DNA of 64,000 bases. Origin: Turbatrix aceti (Eukaryota > Nematoda > Chromadorea > Rhabditida > Panagrolaimidae). Under the pieces are notes generated by a model. It searched no databases. It had not been told where the DNA came from and saw only the letters and a program-made list of their open reading frames with translations. Positions 22,068-32,445 of this stretch are shown one piece after another; within the stretch, counting starts at the first letter, position 1; each line of letters opens with the position of its first letter. The DNA lies in assembly GCA_963969345.1 (NCBI GenBank), contig OZ017766.1, positions 62,001-126,000 of the forward strand, written 5' to 3'. Position numbers and translations under genes: made by a program.

Positions 22068-22409
22068 CAGAGATGGCAGATCAGATCACTTTTCAGATCA
22101 GATCAGGTCATAGATCAGATCAGGTCAGACCACAGATAATCCAGATTAGATCACGTGAAATTCAGATCAGATCACTAGAAATTTAAAATTTTACAACTTC
22201 AAACACGTCCGCATTGCTGGTTTTTCGAAGAATACGATAGTTCTCAAAAAAAAAAATTTCTTTTTTACTTTTCGCGTCGAAACCAGTGTTCTCGGGAACC
22301 TGAACCCTAAATTCCGAGATTTTGGGCTGGGTCGAGTCAGATCAGATCAGATCAGATCGCAGATAATCCAGATCAGATCATGAGCAAATGATCTGATCTG
22401 CCATCTCTG
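22068..22409. mobile_element. hAT-like MITE, GATCTGATC family, copy 1
   Basis: Termini are CAGAGATGGCAGATCAGATC and its complement ending GCCATCTCTG, with tandem AGATCAGATC arrays at both ends. The perfect 8-bp duplication GTAACTTT is at 22060-22067 and 22410-22417. A partial relative lies at about 50942-51119. Confidence 0.92.
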
Positions 22410-22567
22410 GTAACTTTATTTTGAGCGGTAAATAGATCACATCGTTACCGCGCATAAGAATTCAGAAACAACGTTACTTTTTAAGTCTCATAAAAACCTC
22501 GATTGTGTTGTTTCTTGACAGGCTTTTACCAAATTTACTATTCTACACGACATTATCAAAACAAACT

Positions 22568-24362
22568 TTAACAGGAGTAGTGCTTGTACGACTTGTAAGC
22601 CTTCTTACTGACGTTGACCAGCATTGCTCCAAGTTGCTTGCCGGGACCAATTTCAATAAAACTCGGAAACTGGTAATCAATGTGCTTTCGATAGAGTATT
22701 TGCTGAATTTGTTCCCACTTCACGGGAGAAGCAAGTTGGTTTATCAAGCCTCGTCGAATGTCAGATGCCTTGCGTGGGTAGACCTTACCCGACCAATTGG
22801 AATACACGTTGCACCTGGCCGGCTTGAGAGTGGCTTCTTTGAGCACTGCAGCAATAGGCTGTCCAGCTGGTTGCATGAGAGCCGTGTGGAAGGCTCCACT
22901 CACGGCCAAGCGTTTCACGGCGACGAAATTAAATCGCTTGGCGTTGGTCTCGAGAAAGTCGAGGGCTGCTACACTCCCGCCGACTACCTTGACACCACAG
23001 TACAGGTAGTTCGCAACCTGACAAACCGGTATTCCTTCAGGAGCACTGGAAATAACAAAAATTAACAACGTATATAAAATTTGTAGTCACATGTCAAAAA
23101 CTTACGATTCTTCGGCGGCTTCCTTCATGGCATCTTCAAGCCTTGATTTCGCGTTCACCCTGACGGTTAGCATCCCGGCTGACACGCGCTGGTTGCACTC
23201 GTGCATGGCCTCGGCGCGGATCCTGACAATGCGGAGGGCATCCTCGAAAGAGAGAACATCGGCAGCCACGAGAGCAGCGTACTCGCCAACGCTGAAGCCT
23301 GCAGCATCTGTGAGGCGATCAATGAAATCAGGTTGTTCGGATTTGAGCTTTTCAAATGCAGCTAATGATGCTACAAAGACTGCTGGTTGGCAGAACATGG
23401 TCTGGTTAAGCTTGCTGGACGGGCCTTTGAGGCAGAGGTCCAGGAGATCGTATTGAAGGATTTCGGATGCTTTTTGGAAAACCGCTGCTGCTTCTGGGTT
23501 GTCGATTACCTGAAAATGAAAAAAAAAACATAGGGGAAAACTTACTTTTAGTGCCTATTTTGTATCGGCGCCAAACTTGGCATACTGACTAATTCGACAA
23601 CGCTGATTCCAAAAAAACACAAAATTAGAGCGCGCTAGCAACGCCCGAGGGAGATACGGTATATCTAAGCCTAAAACTAAGCCCAATGGACGAAAATTGA
23701 ACTCAAAAACGCCAGACAACACTATGCGCGCATAATGTCCCCCGTTTCAAGTGCGCGTTTTCCTTTGTTTTTAGGCTTTTTGGATGCCTGTATCTCGCTT
23801 GCGCATAGCTAGCGCGCTCTAATTTTGTGTTTTTTGGAATCAGCGTGCTCGAATTAGTCAGTATGCCAAGTTTGACGCCGATACAAAATAGGCACTAAAA
23901 GTCAGTTATGCCAAACTTAGTTTTTAGGTAAACATTAGGAAAGTACAAATATTTGACAGGGAACTGACTCACCTTACTCCCCATGCCGACAAACTGAGCT
24001 CCCTGACCCGGAAAAAGTGCCACAATCTGGTCTTCGATGGGTATGTGATCGAAGTTGAGTTGTTCCAGCTTACGGGACTGAAAGCGCTCTCTGTCCTTCA
24101 TGACGCGGAGTCTCTGGCGCTCAGTGTCCACGAGATGATCTTCAAGTTGCTCTGCTGGGTAAGGAAGCGATGAGTACGGATCCAAGACAACCGAATGAAC
24201 GTCACCGAATGTCGTAGCATCTTTCAGGAAGTCAGCGGGGTTGTTGGACGAATTTTTAGGCTTGGCAGTTTCTTGCTTTGAAGACGGAGGCGGACGACCC
24301 CGAGCTCCCCGGGTGGATACAGCTATTGTGAGTTGAGGAAGTAGTCTGAGACTTGTTTTCAT
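22568..24362 (-). CDS. MCAT: Mitochondrial malonyl-CoA:ACP transacylase (MCAT/FabD family)
   Basis: Exons 24362-23973, 23509-23106 and 23045-22568 give 423 residues. The enzyme transfers malonyl from CoA to acyl-carrier protein in mitochondrial type II fatty-acid synthesis, which feeds lipoate. Visible signatures are FPGQGAQFVGMG near the end of exon 1, the nucleophile loop GFSVGEYAAL (Ser about 203), and SGAFHTALMQPA with the catalytic His (about 318). Phe instead of His before the Ser is as I recall it for animal mitochondrial MCAT. The N-terminus (MKTSLRLLPQLTIAVSTRGA) is basic, lacks acidic residues and fits a mitochondrial presequence; ATG at 24362 is the first true ATG, and upstream frame extension would need a TTG start. 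Intron 1 contains a TTAGGC-bearing element. Confidence 0.93.
23543..23915. mobile_element. TTAGGC-bearing TIR element in MCAT intron 1, most complete copy
   Basis: Terminal inverted repeats of about 110 bp run from ACTTTTAGTGCCTATTTTGT to the complementary ACAAAATAGGCACTAAAAGT, each containing CTGATTCCAAAAA/TTTTTGGAATCAG and a GAGATACGG/CTGTATCTC block. The core includes CTAAGCCTAAAACTAAGCCC, a degenerate pair of nematode telomeric units. Related copies lie at 8930-9690 (split by a foldback), 15410-15863 and, diverged, 24560-24840. Confidence 0.85.
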
Positions 24363-25344
24363 GGCACAAATATTGGATAAGGAGCATATGAAAACATAAG
24401 GTAAAAAAAACAACTAAAAAAATTTAGGAACATCCGAAGAGTACAAAGTGGTCTCTGGTTGTCGCACTTTGCCAAGCTCTGTTGTTGCCCTTGCAAGTTT
24501 TATGCCGTCGTTTCGTACCAATTCGTTAAAAATTACTTGTCCTGATTTTTTAAAACTGAAACGTAAACGCTTAGGTTTAGGGCTTAGGCTTAGGCTTAGG
24601 GCTTAGGCTAAGCGGATTTGATGCGTTTTCGGTTACAGTGACAACTGAAAATGGACGGGGAACACTGCGCGCGCGTGGTGTTCCCTGCTTTTCTTCCCAT
24701 TTCCCCCCCTGCAGGAATGGGCCCTGTTTTTGCCACTTTCGGAAGCGTAAATCAAGCGTGCGCGTTGAGAGCGCCACTCGATCGTTACATTTTTAGAATC
24801 AGCGTGTCTCAATTAGTCTGTGGGCCAAGTTTGGGGCTAATCGGTGCTGCCTCGGCTCGCAGACTGTCTATTAAGCTTGAAATCTGTTTCGAACCCGTTC
24901 TCGAATGCTGTCGTTGTGCCATGTCTCAACTTTTGCATACTTATTCATACCAACATAATGAAGAAATGTATAAGGCGTTTTTTAAAAAATCATAGAATTT
25001 CGGTTAGTTGCGGCATGTTAATAGACAGTCTGCGAGCCGATTTACATTCGACGACACATCAATTTTTACACTTTCAAATGTTTTGAGTCTAAGTTGTGGA
25101 GGACTCTAAGGGCAGTCTATAACCGCAATATTAGATTTTTTAAAAATCGGATTCTGGAGATTTGGCTTCAGATGCGTTTTCATAAAAACGAATGGCGCGC
25201 GCTTCGTTTCAGAGCAAAAATCACGTAATTGCAATCACGTAATTTCCCCTCCGTCGCTTCGGAACCTCGTTCCTTCGTCACTTCGTTTCCTCGCTCCTAC
25301 CAAGGTGTTGCATTTTGTGTAGCGCAAAAATGTTAAGAGGGAGT
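24363..25344. repeat. MCAT 5' flank, diverged TTAGGC element and foldback termini
   Basis: About 24565-24612 is a degenerate array of TTAGGC/TTAGGG units. The following segment to about 24840 (GCGTGCGCGTTGAGAGCGC, GAATCAGCGTGTCTCAATTAGT, GGCCAAGTTTGGGGCTAATC) aligns with the right half of the TTAGGC element. At 24848-24873 and 25016-25043 two copies of the CTCGCAGACTGTCTATTAA-type foldback terminus face each other. At 25305, CAAGGTGTTGCATTTTGTGT is another shared terminus. No gene is seen. Confidence 0.55.
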
Positions 25345-26362
25345 CTGTGACAGGATTTTGGATTAAGGTGGAGGGTGCGACCCCGTGAAAAAACAACTTC
25401 AAATGTTTTTAACCAAAGTTGTGGGCACCCCTAAATGATTGTTAAAAAAAATTATGAAAAATTTTTCAGATGCCGGATTCTGGAGATTTGGCTTCTGAAA
25501 TGTTTTTTCGTTTTGAATTTTCAACTCAATTCTTAATAGAAGCAAAAATCTGAATTTAATTTGACAAAGGTATTTTGGCACGAGGAATCGATTCCCGCAC
25601 TCAGATTCCACAAAAAACATCTGTCCGCCCGGCAATTATGTTTTTTTTGTTTTTGTATTCATATTTTCAGCCAAAACATGCCTATTTCGTCCGAGGGGGA
25701 GGGCAAGGCATACCCTATCTTGAAGCCCGTTTTTTTTGCCATCGGATGAGCTAAAACACAAAAAATTCTATGTCGGTCCCGGTGACCAAAACATGGAAAA
25801 ACCGTCAAAATGGTCGTTAAAAAACAACGAGAACGCAAAGCACACCAAAAGTCGCCGCGTGCGCATCGCGATGCGCGCAGCGCGTAGTCAGTTTTTTGAC
25901 CGTTTTGACGGGTTTTTCCCTGTTTTGGTCACCGGGACCGACATAGAATTTTTTGTGTTTTAGCTCATCCGATGGCAAAAAAAACGGGCTTCAAGATAGG
26001 GTATGCCTTGCCCTCCCCCTCGGACGAAATAGGCATGTTTTGGCTGAAAATATGAATACAAAAACAAAAAAAACATAATTGCCGGGCGGACAGATGTTTT
26101 TTGTGGAATCTGAGTGCGGGAATCGATTCCTCGTGCCAAAATACCTTTGTCAAATTAAATTCAGATTTTTGCTTCTATTAAGAATTGAGTTGAAAATTCA
26201 AAACGAAAAAACATTTCAGAAGCCAAATCTCCAGAATCCGGCATCTGAAAAATTTTTCATAATTTTTTTTAACAATCCCTTAGGGGTGCCTACAACTTTG
26301 GTTAAAAACATTTGAAGTTGTTTTTTCACGGGGTCGCCGGTCCAAAATCCTGTCACAGACAG
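25345..26362. repeat. 1.0-kb near-perfect palindrome
   Basis: The arms of about 500 bp (25345-25856 and about 25862-26362) are nearly identical complements that meet almost without a spacer at GCATCGCGATGCGC. The ends read TCTGTGACAGGATTTTGGAT and the complement. The two mirrored frames of 78 residues (25399-25635 and 26079-26315) are one arm read twice. No coding signal. Such a spacer-free palindrome is hard to replicate and clone, so it should be recent or selected. Confidence 0.92.
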
Positions 26363-26370
26363 GCTTTTAA

Positions 26371-26784
26371 TTTGAACTCGTGTAAGATTTTGATGTCGTG
26401 TAGGAGGCGATGTCGTGTACTACACGACATCGCCTGTCGTGTAGGTTTGAAAGCTACACGACGACACGAGGCGAGCTACACGACACGACGCGTCGCGACG
26501 TTTAGGAAGGTTTCAAGGCAAAATTTCGATCAGAATGATAACACGTGGAACATTTTTCTATACAATAAAAAAAAGAAGTAAAAAATTGTAAAATTTTACA
26601 TAATTTGGCTGTCGAAAAGCGGCATGCCGTGTCGTGTCGTGTAACAGCTACACGATCGCACGAGGCGACGTCGTGTAGCACACGACGATCGTGTCGTGTA
26701 GGGAAATTCAAAGCTACACGACACGACGTCGCCTAATAGCTTCGTGTCGTGCGTGCGTGTAAAGTACACGATTTGCAACACCTT
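26371..26784. repeat. ACACGAC-rich repeat family, copy 2 (inverted)
   Basis: Reverse-orientation relative of 18877-19255, ending ACGATTTGCAACACCTTG. It contains multiple interlaced TCGTGTCGTGTAG and ACACGACGTCGCC motifs and the same AT-rich core. The left end differs from copy 1, so one of them is truncated or recombined. Confidence 0.8.
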
Positions 26785-26865
26785 GGCTTCAGGGCGATTT
26801 TTTGAACATGACTCCCTCAAAAAAATGCACGCGCGCGCACCAGTGAGAAAAAATAAGGTGAATGC

Positions 26866-26928
26866 TGTGGGGCCGGGCCTTACTTCGAGCGGGCCGGGCC
26901 GACCAAAATTCGGCCCATTGACACCCTT
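26866..26928. repeat. Fragment of the GGCCCG MITE family
   Basis: GGGCCGGGCCTTACTTCGAG through GGCCCATTGACACCCTTG, the right terminus of the family at 10869-11180 and 41080-41283. The left part and target duplication are missing. From 26929 to 27163 no feature is seen apart from the 3' flank of the ADPGK gene. Confidence 0.7.
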
Positions 26929-27163
26929 GATATTGACGAAAAATATCGTTCAATAGCTAACGACGACACGTGCCAAACAAAAGGGCACTGACTTACAGTA
27001 TAATTGATCCCCTTTGAGTACCTCAGGATAGTCTATATCTTTATCTGTCTTTTACATTTGAAAACAAAACAAGCCGACAGGGCGATTTATGTATTCGTTT
27101 AAAAAACATGGATCAAACCCGACAAAAAATCATACCAATGCAAAAAAGGCCAAAATGTTGCTT

Positions 27164-29004
27164 CTACCATGTTTTTTCTAACTTGTAAAACTGCGAATAC
27201 AAAAGAGCAGTTGCCGAGATAGCATCGTCCACGCCGACTGTATGAAGGGGGAACTTGCAGACCAAAACAGGAGTGAAGATGAAGACAATGTTGCTTCTCA
27301 TCCAGGAAGCGATCGGACTGAAAAGAAACCCCTGCCATTCCCTGCCAAAGTGCCAAAACTCACTTATGAGGATCGAACTGGTAGACCTTGTCCAAATGCA
27401 TGTCGAGAAGCATCCTTGAAGGCGTCCTGATCTCCAGCAGGTCAGACTCTGTTCTGTAGCCATGCATGTTGCAAGACTGTCTTCCAGCTAGGCGAGCACC
27501 CGCCGCAAGCCCCGCAGCGAGGTTCGACCAGTCTGCACCCCGACTGACGACCAAGTGGTACGTCAGACAGTGAAAATGGATTCTCTGTAGTCGGTAGGTG
27601 TAGTTCGGGGAATCAGGCTTTGTCTTGTCGTGGCCATAAGTGTTCAGTAGCCAGTAGAGCATCTCGACAATCTTGTGCACGTGCAGCGCGCCCGAACGCA
27701 CCGGATACTGCTCGGTGTAGGGTCCATTGCCGACTTTGCTGAGGAACGCGAGCTCCTGTTCGTTGAGAGTCAGTGAATCGGCGTAGGGCACAATCTGAAG
27801 GCCAATTTCCATTAAAAAAGTCCTTCAAGGGCAAGAAATCGACTTACTCGCTGGAGAACTTCCTGAACGAAGGTTGCATCGCCCATGGAGCCCAGCATGA
27901 AATGGATGGGGATGAGGGGGTTCACTTGCAGCATGGAGCGCTTTATAAGCCTCAGTTTTTCCAGTCGCATTTCCTTGTCCTGGACGTGGAGGAGATGGAT
28001 GCCAGACAGAATGACCAAGTCCGGGCGGACGTTTGCAATGGCTTTGAAAAACATGTCGATGACCAAGGTTGACCCACTAAAGTTCATAAAAAAATCTTTG
28101 TTAGTTCATATAAAGCCGACCTGAACTGATCCCTCGAGGTGATAAAAAGCGACGAAGCAGGAGCAACATACTCTCCGACAATTTCGCCCTGCTTGTACTC
28201 CAAAATCATGTGCAACTCATCCTGGGCAATCCGGGTAGAGTTGCTTCGAACGACGGATGCATGCAGCAGAGCATGGCTCCTCGGGCCGATGGGTCCGACG
28301 AGATGCGCGGTGACAGTCGGAAAAGAGGTCGCGATTTTCTGAGCCATAAGAGCGGCATTGCCTCCGATAAAGTGCTAAAAATAAAAAAATGGGAGCAATA
28401 GTTATAAAGCATTCCGAACCTGGGCTTTTTGATCCTGACGCTCGGTTATGCGTACAAGTTTTTCAAATTCATCTTCGTTTGACATAAAACGCTCCGCAGG
28501 CGCTCCCCGAGAGAAAAAGTGAAGGAAAGTTGCGTAGAGGTCTTCGAGGCCATCCATGGATTCGTGGTCTTCGACTACGACGTGGGATGAGCCGTTGATG
28601 GCATTCATAACGCTAACACCGGAGAGAATGACGTCAACGTTGCAGTTGATGCTAAAAGAGGTAAAAAGTACTTTTGCAATAAACGGAACAATGGAATTTT
28701 ACGCTTAGTATTTGGCATTCATCGTAATTGTTTGAACGGTTATTTTCAGCTACTGTTTTTTTAAACCGTTCAAACAATTACCATTAATGCCAGTTTGCAT
28801 ACCCCAGCCTTACCCCACTACAACGCGCTGGAAATTAATAGTTGGCAGCGAAATCACGCGGTCCCAGGCCTTGGTAATGGCTTGATCGACTCCCATCGTT
28901 GAGAGGCGTTTTTGGTCGTTGAAGTAGCTGTATAGCCATGGAATTGCCGCACAGATAATGGCATACTGCAGGAGATAAGTGTACCGCGGATTGAAGAGAC
29001 CCAT
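27164..29004 (-). CDS. ADPGK: ADP-dependent glucokinase
   Basis: Six exons: 29004-28814, 28651-28420, 28374-28121, 28076-27848, 27794-27364 and 27317-27164, with phases that all agree, giving 496 residues, the usual animal length. The enzyme phosphorylates glucose using ADP; in animals it is ER-associated, and the N-terminal hydrophobic run (YLLQYAIICAAIPWLYSYF) fits a signal anchor. Family landmarks are CNVDVILSGV, RGAPAERF, HFIGGNAALMAQKIA, LVGPIGPR, LILEYK-like MILEYKQGE, VILSGIHLL, LTLNEQELAFL, RIHFHCLTYH and FTPVLVCK. The terminal GxGD motif reads GVDDAIS: the catalytic Asp is present, but the preceding Gly, which forms the anion hole, is replaced by Asp (residue about 476). The 46-nt last intron ends TTTTCAG and gives a gapless match to the family as I recall it. 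Intron 1 holds a miRNA-like hairpin. Confidence 0.93.
28712..28792. ncRNA. Candidate pre-miRNA-like hairpin in ADPGK intron 1
   Basis: TTGGCATTCATCGTAATTG continuing TTTGAACGGTT pairs with AACCGTTCAAACAATTACC continuing ATTAATGCCA, giving a stem of about 29 bp with two mismatches and a loop of about 20 nt. Size and near-complete pairing fit a precursor-like hairpin on either strand. Equally it may be a tiny inverted-repeat element. Nothing in the sequence proves transcription or processing. Confidence 0.35.
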
Positions 29005-29578
29005 TTTTAATCACACAAGTAAAAACAACCTTCAAGTAAATCTCTATTATTTGCTTGTTTGTTGCAGACTTGGCCGACCAAGCAAACGAGCACGCCGCTG
29101 CCTTCGTCGCGACAAGAACCACAAACCAGCCAGAAAAATAAATGCAAAGCGAGCAGCAAGAAGACAAAACAACACACGCTTCATTGCACACAGCAATGTC
29201 CTTGCCTTACCGATGTTCCGATGGGCGACAGGTAAACCGAGAGTTAACTTTTTTAACTCGCCTTTCTTATTTGCGTCTTCATCTTCGTGTGCGCTCAAAT
29301 TCATTTTCCCGATGGTAAACTAATGGTTTCTCGCTGATAAACCAATTATTTATTGATTCACATTAAGTCCAGCAAGTAAAAGTTTCGTCTGATAATGGCA
29401 AGAAAACGTGACAAGTCTGAAGGCGTTCGGAGAGGTCGTAACTAGCGAAAGAATACAGTCGAAGGGACGATGTACACGTTTGATGACGATCAAAGAACGA
29501 CGAAAAACTTGCTTGAGCTGAAAATGAAAAGCACAATCAATTTTTTTTGGAACGCGAAAACACTTACCGTATCTCGCC
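29005..29578. other. ADPGK/DHFR intergenic region with a possible DHFR 3'-UTR intron
   Basis: Starting 11 nt past the DHFR stop on the minus strand, a GTAAGT donor (29567) is followed by a TTTTCATTTTCAG acceptor (ending 29518), a 50-nt intron inside the 3' UTR. Both genes lie on the minus strand 574 nt apart, which would be wide for a nematode operon but not excluded. The minus frame at 29047-29304 has no recognisable domain. Confidence 0.45.
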
Positions 29579-30151
29579 TCAATTTTCTTTTACCGCAACC
29601 CTTTTGTAGCTCGTAATCGTATACGTAAACCCCTTCTCCTCCACTTCCTCGCTTCCGGGAAATTCTCCATCAGGAACAAATTCAGACCAGTCAACGTCCG
29701 GAAACTTGACATCGGTATCAAATGTGTGGTTGATGCGAGTCATGACCAACTGGGTGGTTGCCGGATCCTTGAGTCCGACGGCATAAATAGAAAGGCCTCC
29801 AATGTTCCAGATAGTCTCGACCCTCGTCCGAAAGGGTTCCACGTTGTTCAGGAGATCGATTGCCTGTTTGTAGCCCGGCACGACGATGAGTGTATCTTCG
29901 ACAGCCTCAGGCAGTGTCTGGGAGATGACAACGTTGAGGCGTCCCTTGAGAGGTCGAAACTTCTGCGGAATGCTCTCCCAGCATCGACGCCCCATGAGAA
30001 CGGCATTTACCTTGGTCGGATCGGCGGTAGTAGTCGTGGTAGCGACAAAGTGCTTGAACTCCTTGGGAAGGTGCCAGGGAATGGCGTTGTCCTTCCCGAT
30101 GCCAAGCGCCGCGTCGACGCAGACAATGAGCTTCATAGGCTTTGGGGTCAT
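29579..30151 (-). CDS. DHFR: Dihydrofolate reductase
   Basis: A single uninterrupted frame of 190 residues, typical for animal DHFR. It reduces dihydrofolate to tetrahydrofolate with NADPH, for thymidylate and purine synthesis. Landmarks: LIVCVDAALGIGKDNAIPWHLP in the substrate/cofactor pocket (seen as IVCVDAALGIGKDNAIPWH), the acidic residue in KEFKHF, VLMGRRCWESIP, LKGRLNVVISQ, and the nucleotide-binding IWNIGGLSIY. The C-terminal YTITSYKR strand is complete. The absence of coding introns is unusual beside its intron-rich neighbours, but no poly-A tract or target duplication suggests a retrocopy. MTPKPMKL gives the first ATG; the second Met is an alternative start. Confidence 0.95.
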   Translation of the reverse strand: MTPKPMKLIVCVDAALGIGKDNAIPWHLPKEFKHFVATTTTTADPTKVNAVLMGRRCWESIPQKFRPLKGRLNVVISQTLPEAVEDTLIVVPGYKQAIDLLNNVEPFRTRVETIWNIGGLSIYAVGLKDPATTQLVMTRINHTFDTDVKFPDVDWSEFVPDGEFPGSEEVEEKGFTYTITSYKRVAVKEN

Positions 30152-30297
30152 TTTTTATCGTAGCAACAATCCTTGAAAAAAGTATAACTTCATAATCGAA
30201 TCTGCATCACCAAAACAAACATTGAACAAAACAATCGAACAGACTAGTATAAAAACAAAGCGAAAGTCAAAAGCACGAAGCGGAAAGTAGAAAATAT

Positions 30298-31707
30298 TTA
30301 AGTCAACTCGTTTTCGGCGTTTAAATTACCGGCACGGTCCTCTCCAGGATTATCGGCATCTTCCTGGTCGAGGTCATCCGGCAGGCTATCGTCGTCGGAA
30401 ACGTATTCGCCAGGAAGTCGTCGAAATACCTTGACACCGTTTCTATAGACAAAATGAGGATCGTCGGGGTCCGAAGCGTTAAACTTGAGTTTATGTGGCG
30501 CAACAGACTCGCATGGTGAAGTAATCTCGGTCTGTGTACGATTTTGGAATTCACGCTTCTTCGCGAGAGCTTGAATCTCAAAGCTGGAAACCTTGGCTGA
30601 AAAAAGGAAAACTGGATCACTGCGATACGAAAACAGTGACATTGTTGCACAACGTTGAAAATACGTCGATTTGATTTTATACGCAGCGCACTGAAAAAAA
30701 TGCGCGGGAAACTTGAACAAAAAAGCGGGAGTTCCGTGAGGAACAGTCAAAACACCTTTTGAGCAGGGTGGCGAAGACGGGATTCCCATGGGAAATATCC
30801 CGGGATTCATATCTACCACAGGATAATTCCTCGGGGAATTTTGAAAATGCGTGATCCCGCCTAAAATAACACCGTTATTGTACGCAGGCGCGTGCTTTTT
30901 TCTTTTCAATTGGAGGAAAAAAAAATCAATTTTATTACATTATTAAAATAAGTGCGTTTTTGGATAACTTTTGTACTCTCTTAAACATACAAGAAATATC
31001 TCCGGGGACTCCCATGGGATAATTCCCCTATTTCTAATTCCCATGGGAGTTTCGCCACCCTGCTTTTGATTTTATCGAACAATTAGATGCTCTTTGATCG
31101 GTTAGACACGTTCCTTATGTTTTTAGATCACACCGTTAATAGCAGAAATCAGTCAAAAATTGCCGGTTGGTTGGCTACGCAAAACGATAAAGTTGAAGTT
31201 TTATATAAAAATCTAGTAATGAAAACGTTTTGTTTCTTCAAAAACTTACGTAGATAATCCAGCGGATCATTAGTTCGCTCGACATCCTTATTGAGCAATT
31301 TCGCCATTATATTAGCATCCGAGGACCTTCCCGGACAGTTATCATCTTCAGGTGCTACATCCTCGATATTTTCTTCTTCATAGTCGTCTGAAAGCGTCGT
31401 TGACTGTCGTCTGTCCGAAAGCTCTTTTATGCAACCTTTCTTCGGCTGTACGCATGTTTCCTCGATGTGCCCGGATTTTTTGCAATTGACACAAGCTAAA
31501 AAAATCATTAAAAAAAAATGGAACAAAAAACTAACCAAAGTATTTGTGCGTAATCGGCTGTCGTGGAGAACGCCTCCCGCCTTTCGTCCGGCCAGCATCG
31601 TTTTCTGACTGTTTTGAGGCTGACGGAGTGCGACGCTCGGAACGCTTCATAGGACAGTCTTTGCGCAGGTGTCCGAACTTCTTGCAAGAGAAGCATATGC
31701 TATTCAT
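30298..31707 (-). CDS. Two-knuckle CCHC zinc-finger protein, family not recognised
   Basis: Exons 31707-31536, 31495-31250 and 30596-30298 give 238 residues with consistent phases. The two knuckles fit CX2CX4HX4C exactly: CFSCKKFGHLRKDC (5-18) and CVNCKKSGHIEETC (59-72). They are separated by a basic Ser/Arg-rich linker and followed by a long acidic tail (DDYEEENIEDVAPEDD, DDDSLPDDLDQEDADNPGED). Such knuckles usually bind single-stranded nucleic acid; the rest matches nothing I recognise, so a precise function is not assigned. TTATTACTTCCAG lies two bases upstream of the ATG, so the mRNA is probably trans-spliced or has a 5'-UTR intron. The second intron (30597-31249) carries CCCATGGGA MITE copy 3. 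Confidence 0.75.
30764..31062. mobile_element. hAT-like MITE, CCCATGGGA family, copy 3 (intronic)
   Basis: Begins CAGGGTGGCGAAGACGGG and ends TTTCGCCACCCTG. Flanks CTTTTGAG (30756-30763) and CTTTTGAT (31063-31070) are an 8-bp duplication with one mismatch. It is shorter than copies 1 and 2 because of internal deletions. It lies in intron 2 of the CCHC gene. Confidence 0.88.
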
Positions 31708-32065
31708 CGCTGGAAGTAATAAAATAAAGTGTCAGTACTTTTTTCGACGTCGACAAAGCAAAAAGATTCGGAAAGAGAAGAAAAAGCTTGTAGATGACAG
31801 CGATAACACCAAAATTGCTGATATCGACAATGTTTGTCGAACTCACGAGGAAAAAATGTCGCGTCGGGACCGTATTCGGGCACGGGGGGGGGGGGGTTTC
31901 GCGGGAAGAAGGGTGTTACGGGGGGAGTACGGGGAATTTCACTGGGGTGAAATTGCCACGGGGGGGGATACTTGGTTTTTTTCAAAAATCAAAATTCAAT
32001 AAAATAGTTAATTTTTAGGGTTTTTAGTAGTGAAACGCAATAATTCACATCAAAGGCTTCGCTTA
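31708..32065. other. CCHC 5' flank with a G-rich low-complexity block
   Basis: 31885-31975 contains long G runs (a 14-G run at about 31886) and GGGGGGAGTACGGGGAATTTC, resembling a MITE subterminal array without recognisable termini. No gene is identified. Confidence 0.4.
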
Positions 32066-32348
32066 CCCGCACTCGCATGAGAATCATAACGGAATCATAA
32101 CGGAATTATAAGGCTTTGCACGCTAATGTGTTTAATTGTGATTCATTCGCACGCATGTAATTCATTGTGATCCGCAGCTCTAATTTAGTCATTGTTTTTT
32201 GCTGAATTTTGAATGCGAATAAAGGGGAAAATAGCTTAGATTTTTTTGCATTTCATTGTGATTCTTCATTTTCATTGTGCGTCTCATTTGATTCTAGCCG
32301 CCTTATGATTCCGTTATGATTCCTTTATGATTCTCATGCGAGTGCGGG
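32066..32348. mobile_element. Mariner-like MITE (TA target), copy 2
   Basis: Inverted relative of 19400-19678, with the CCCGCACTCGCATGAGAATC terminus at both ends and TA on both sides (32064-32065, 32349-32350). The two copies align over their whole length with scattered differences. Confidence 0.88.
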
Positions 32349-32445
32349 TATTCGCTATTTTTCATAATTTAGTCGTGTTTTCCCTTCAATTTTATGGAGG
32401 TGAAGCCAAAATCCGTGCGTAGTACGGATTTTGCGTACCATACCC

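Noticed and set aside
23602..23640. Coding potential inside MCAT intron 1
   Set aside because: The whole interval is a TIR element with inverted ends; no conserved protein is encoded.
25399..26315. Mirrored 62-78 residue frames resembling a duplicated gene
   Set aside because: Fully explained by the 1-kb palindrome; both copies end in repeat sequence.
27285..27317. In-frame 33-nt mini-intron in the ADPGK last exon
   Set aside because: A 46-nt intron ending TTTCTTTTCAG explains the region and gives a gapless match to the family, so no mini-intron is needed.
29047..29304. 85-residue minus frame with a hydrophobic span upstream of ADPGK
   Set aside because: No splice join to ADPGK that keeps frame is evident, and ADPGK already has a suitable N-terminus; probably chance.
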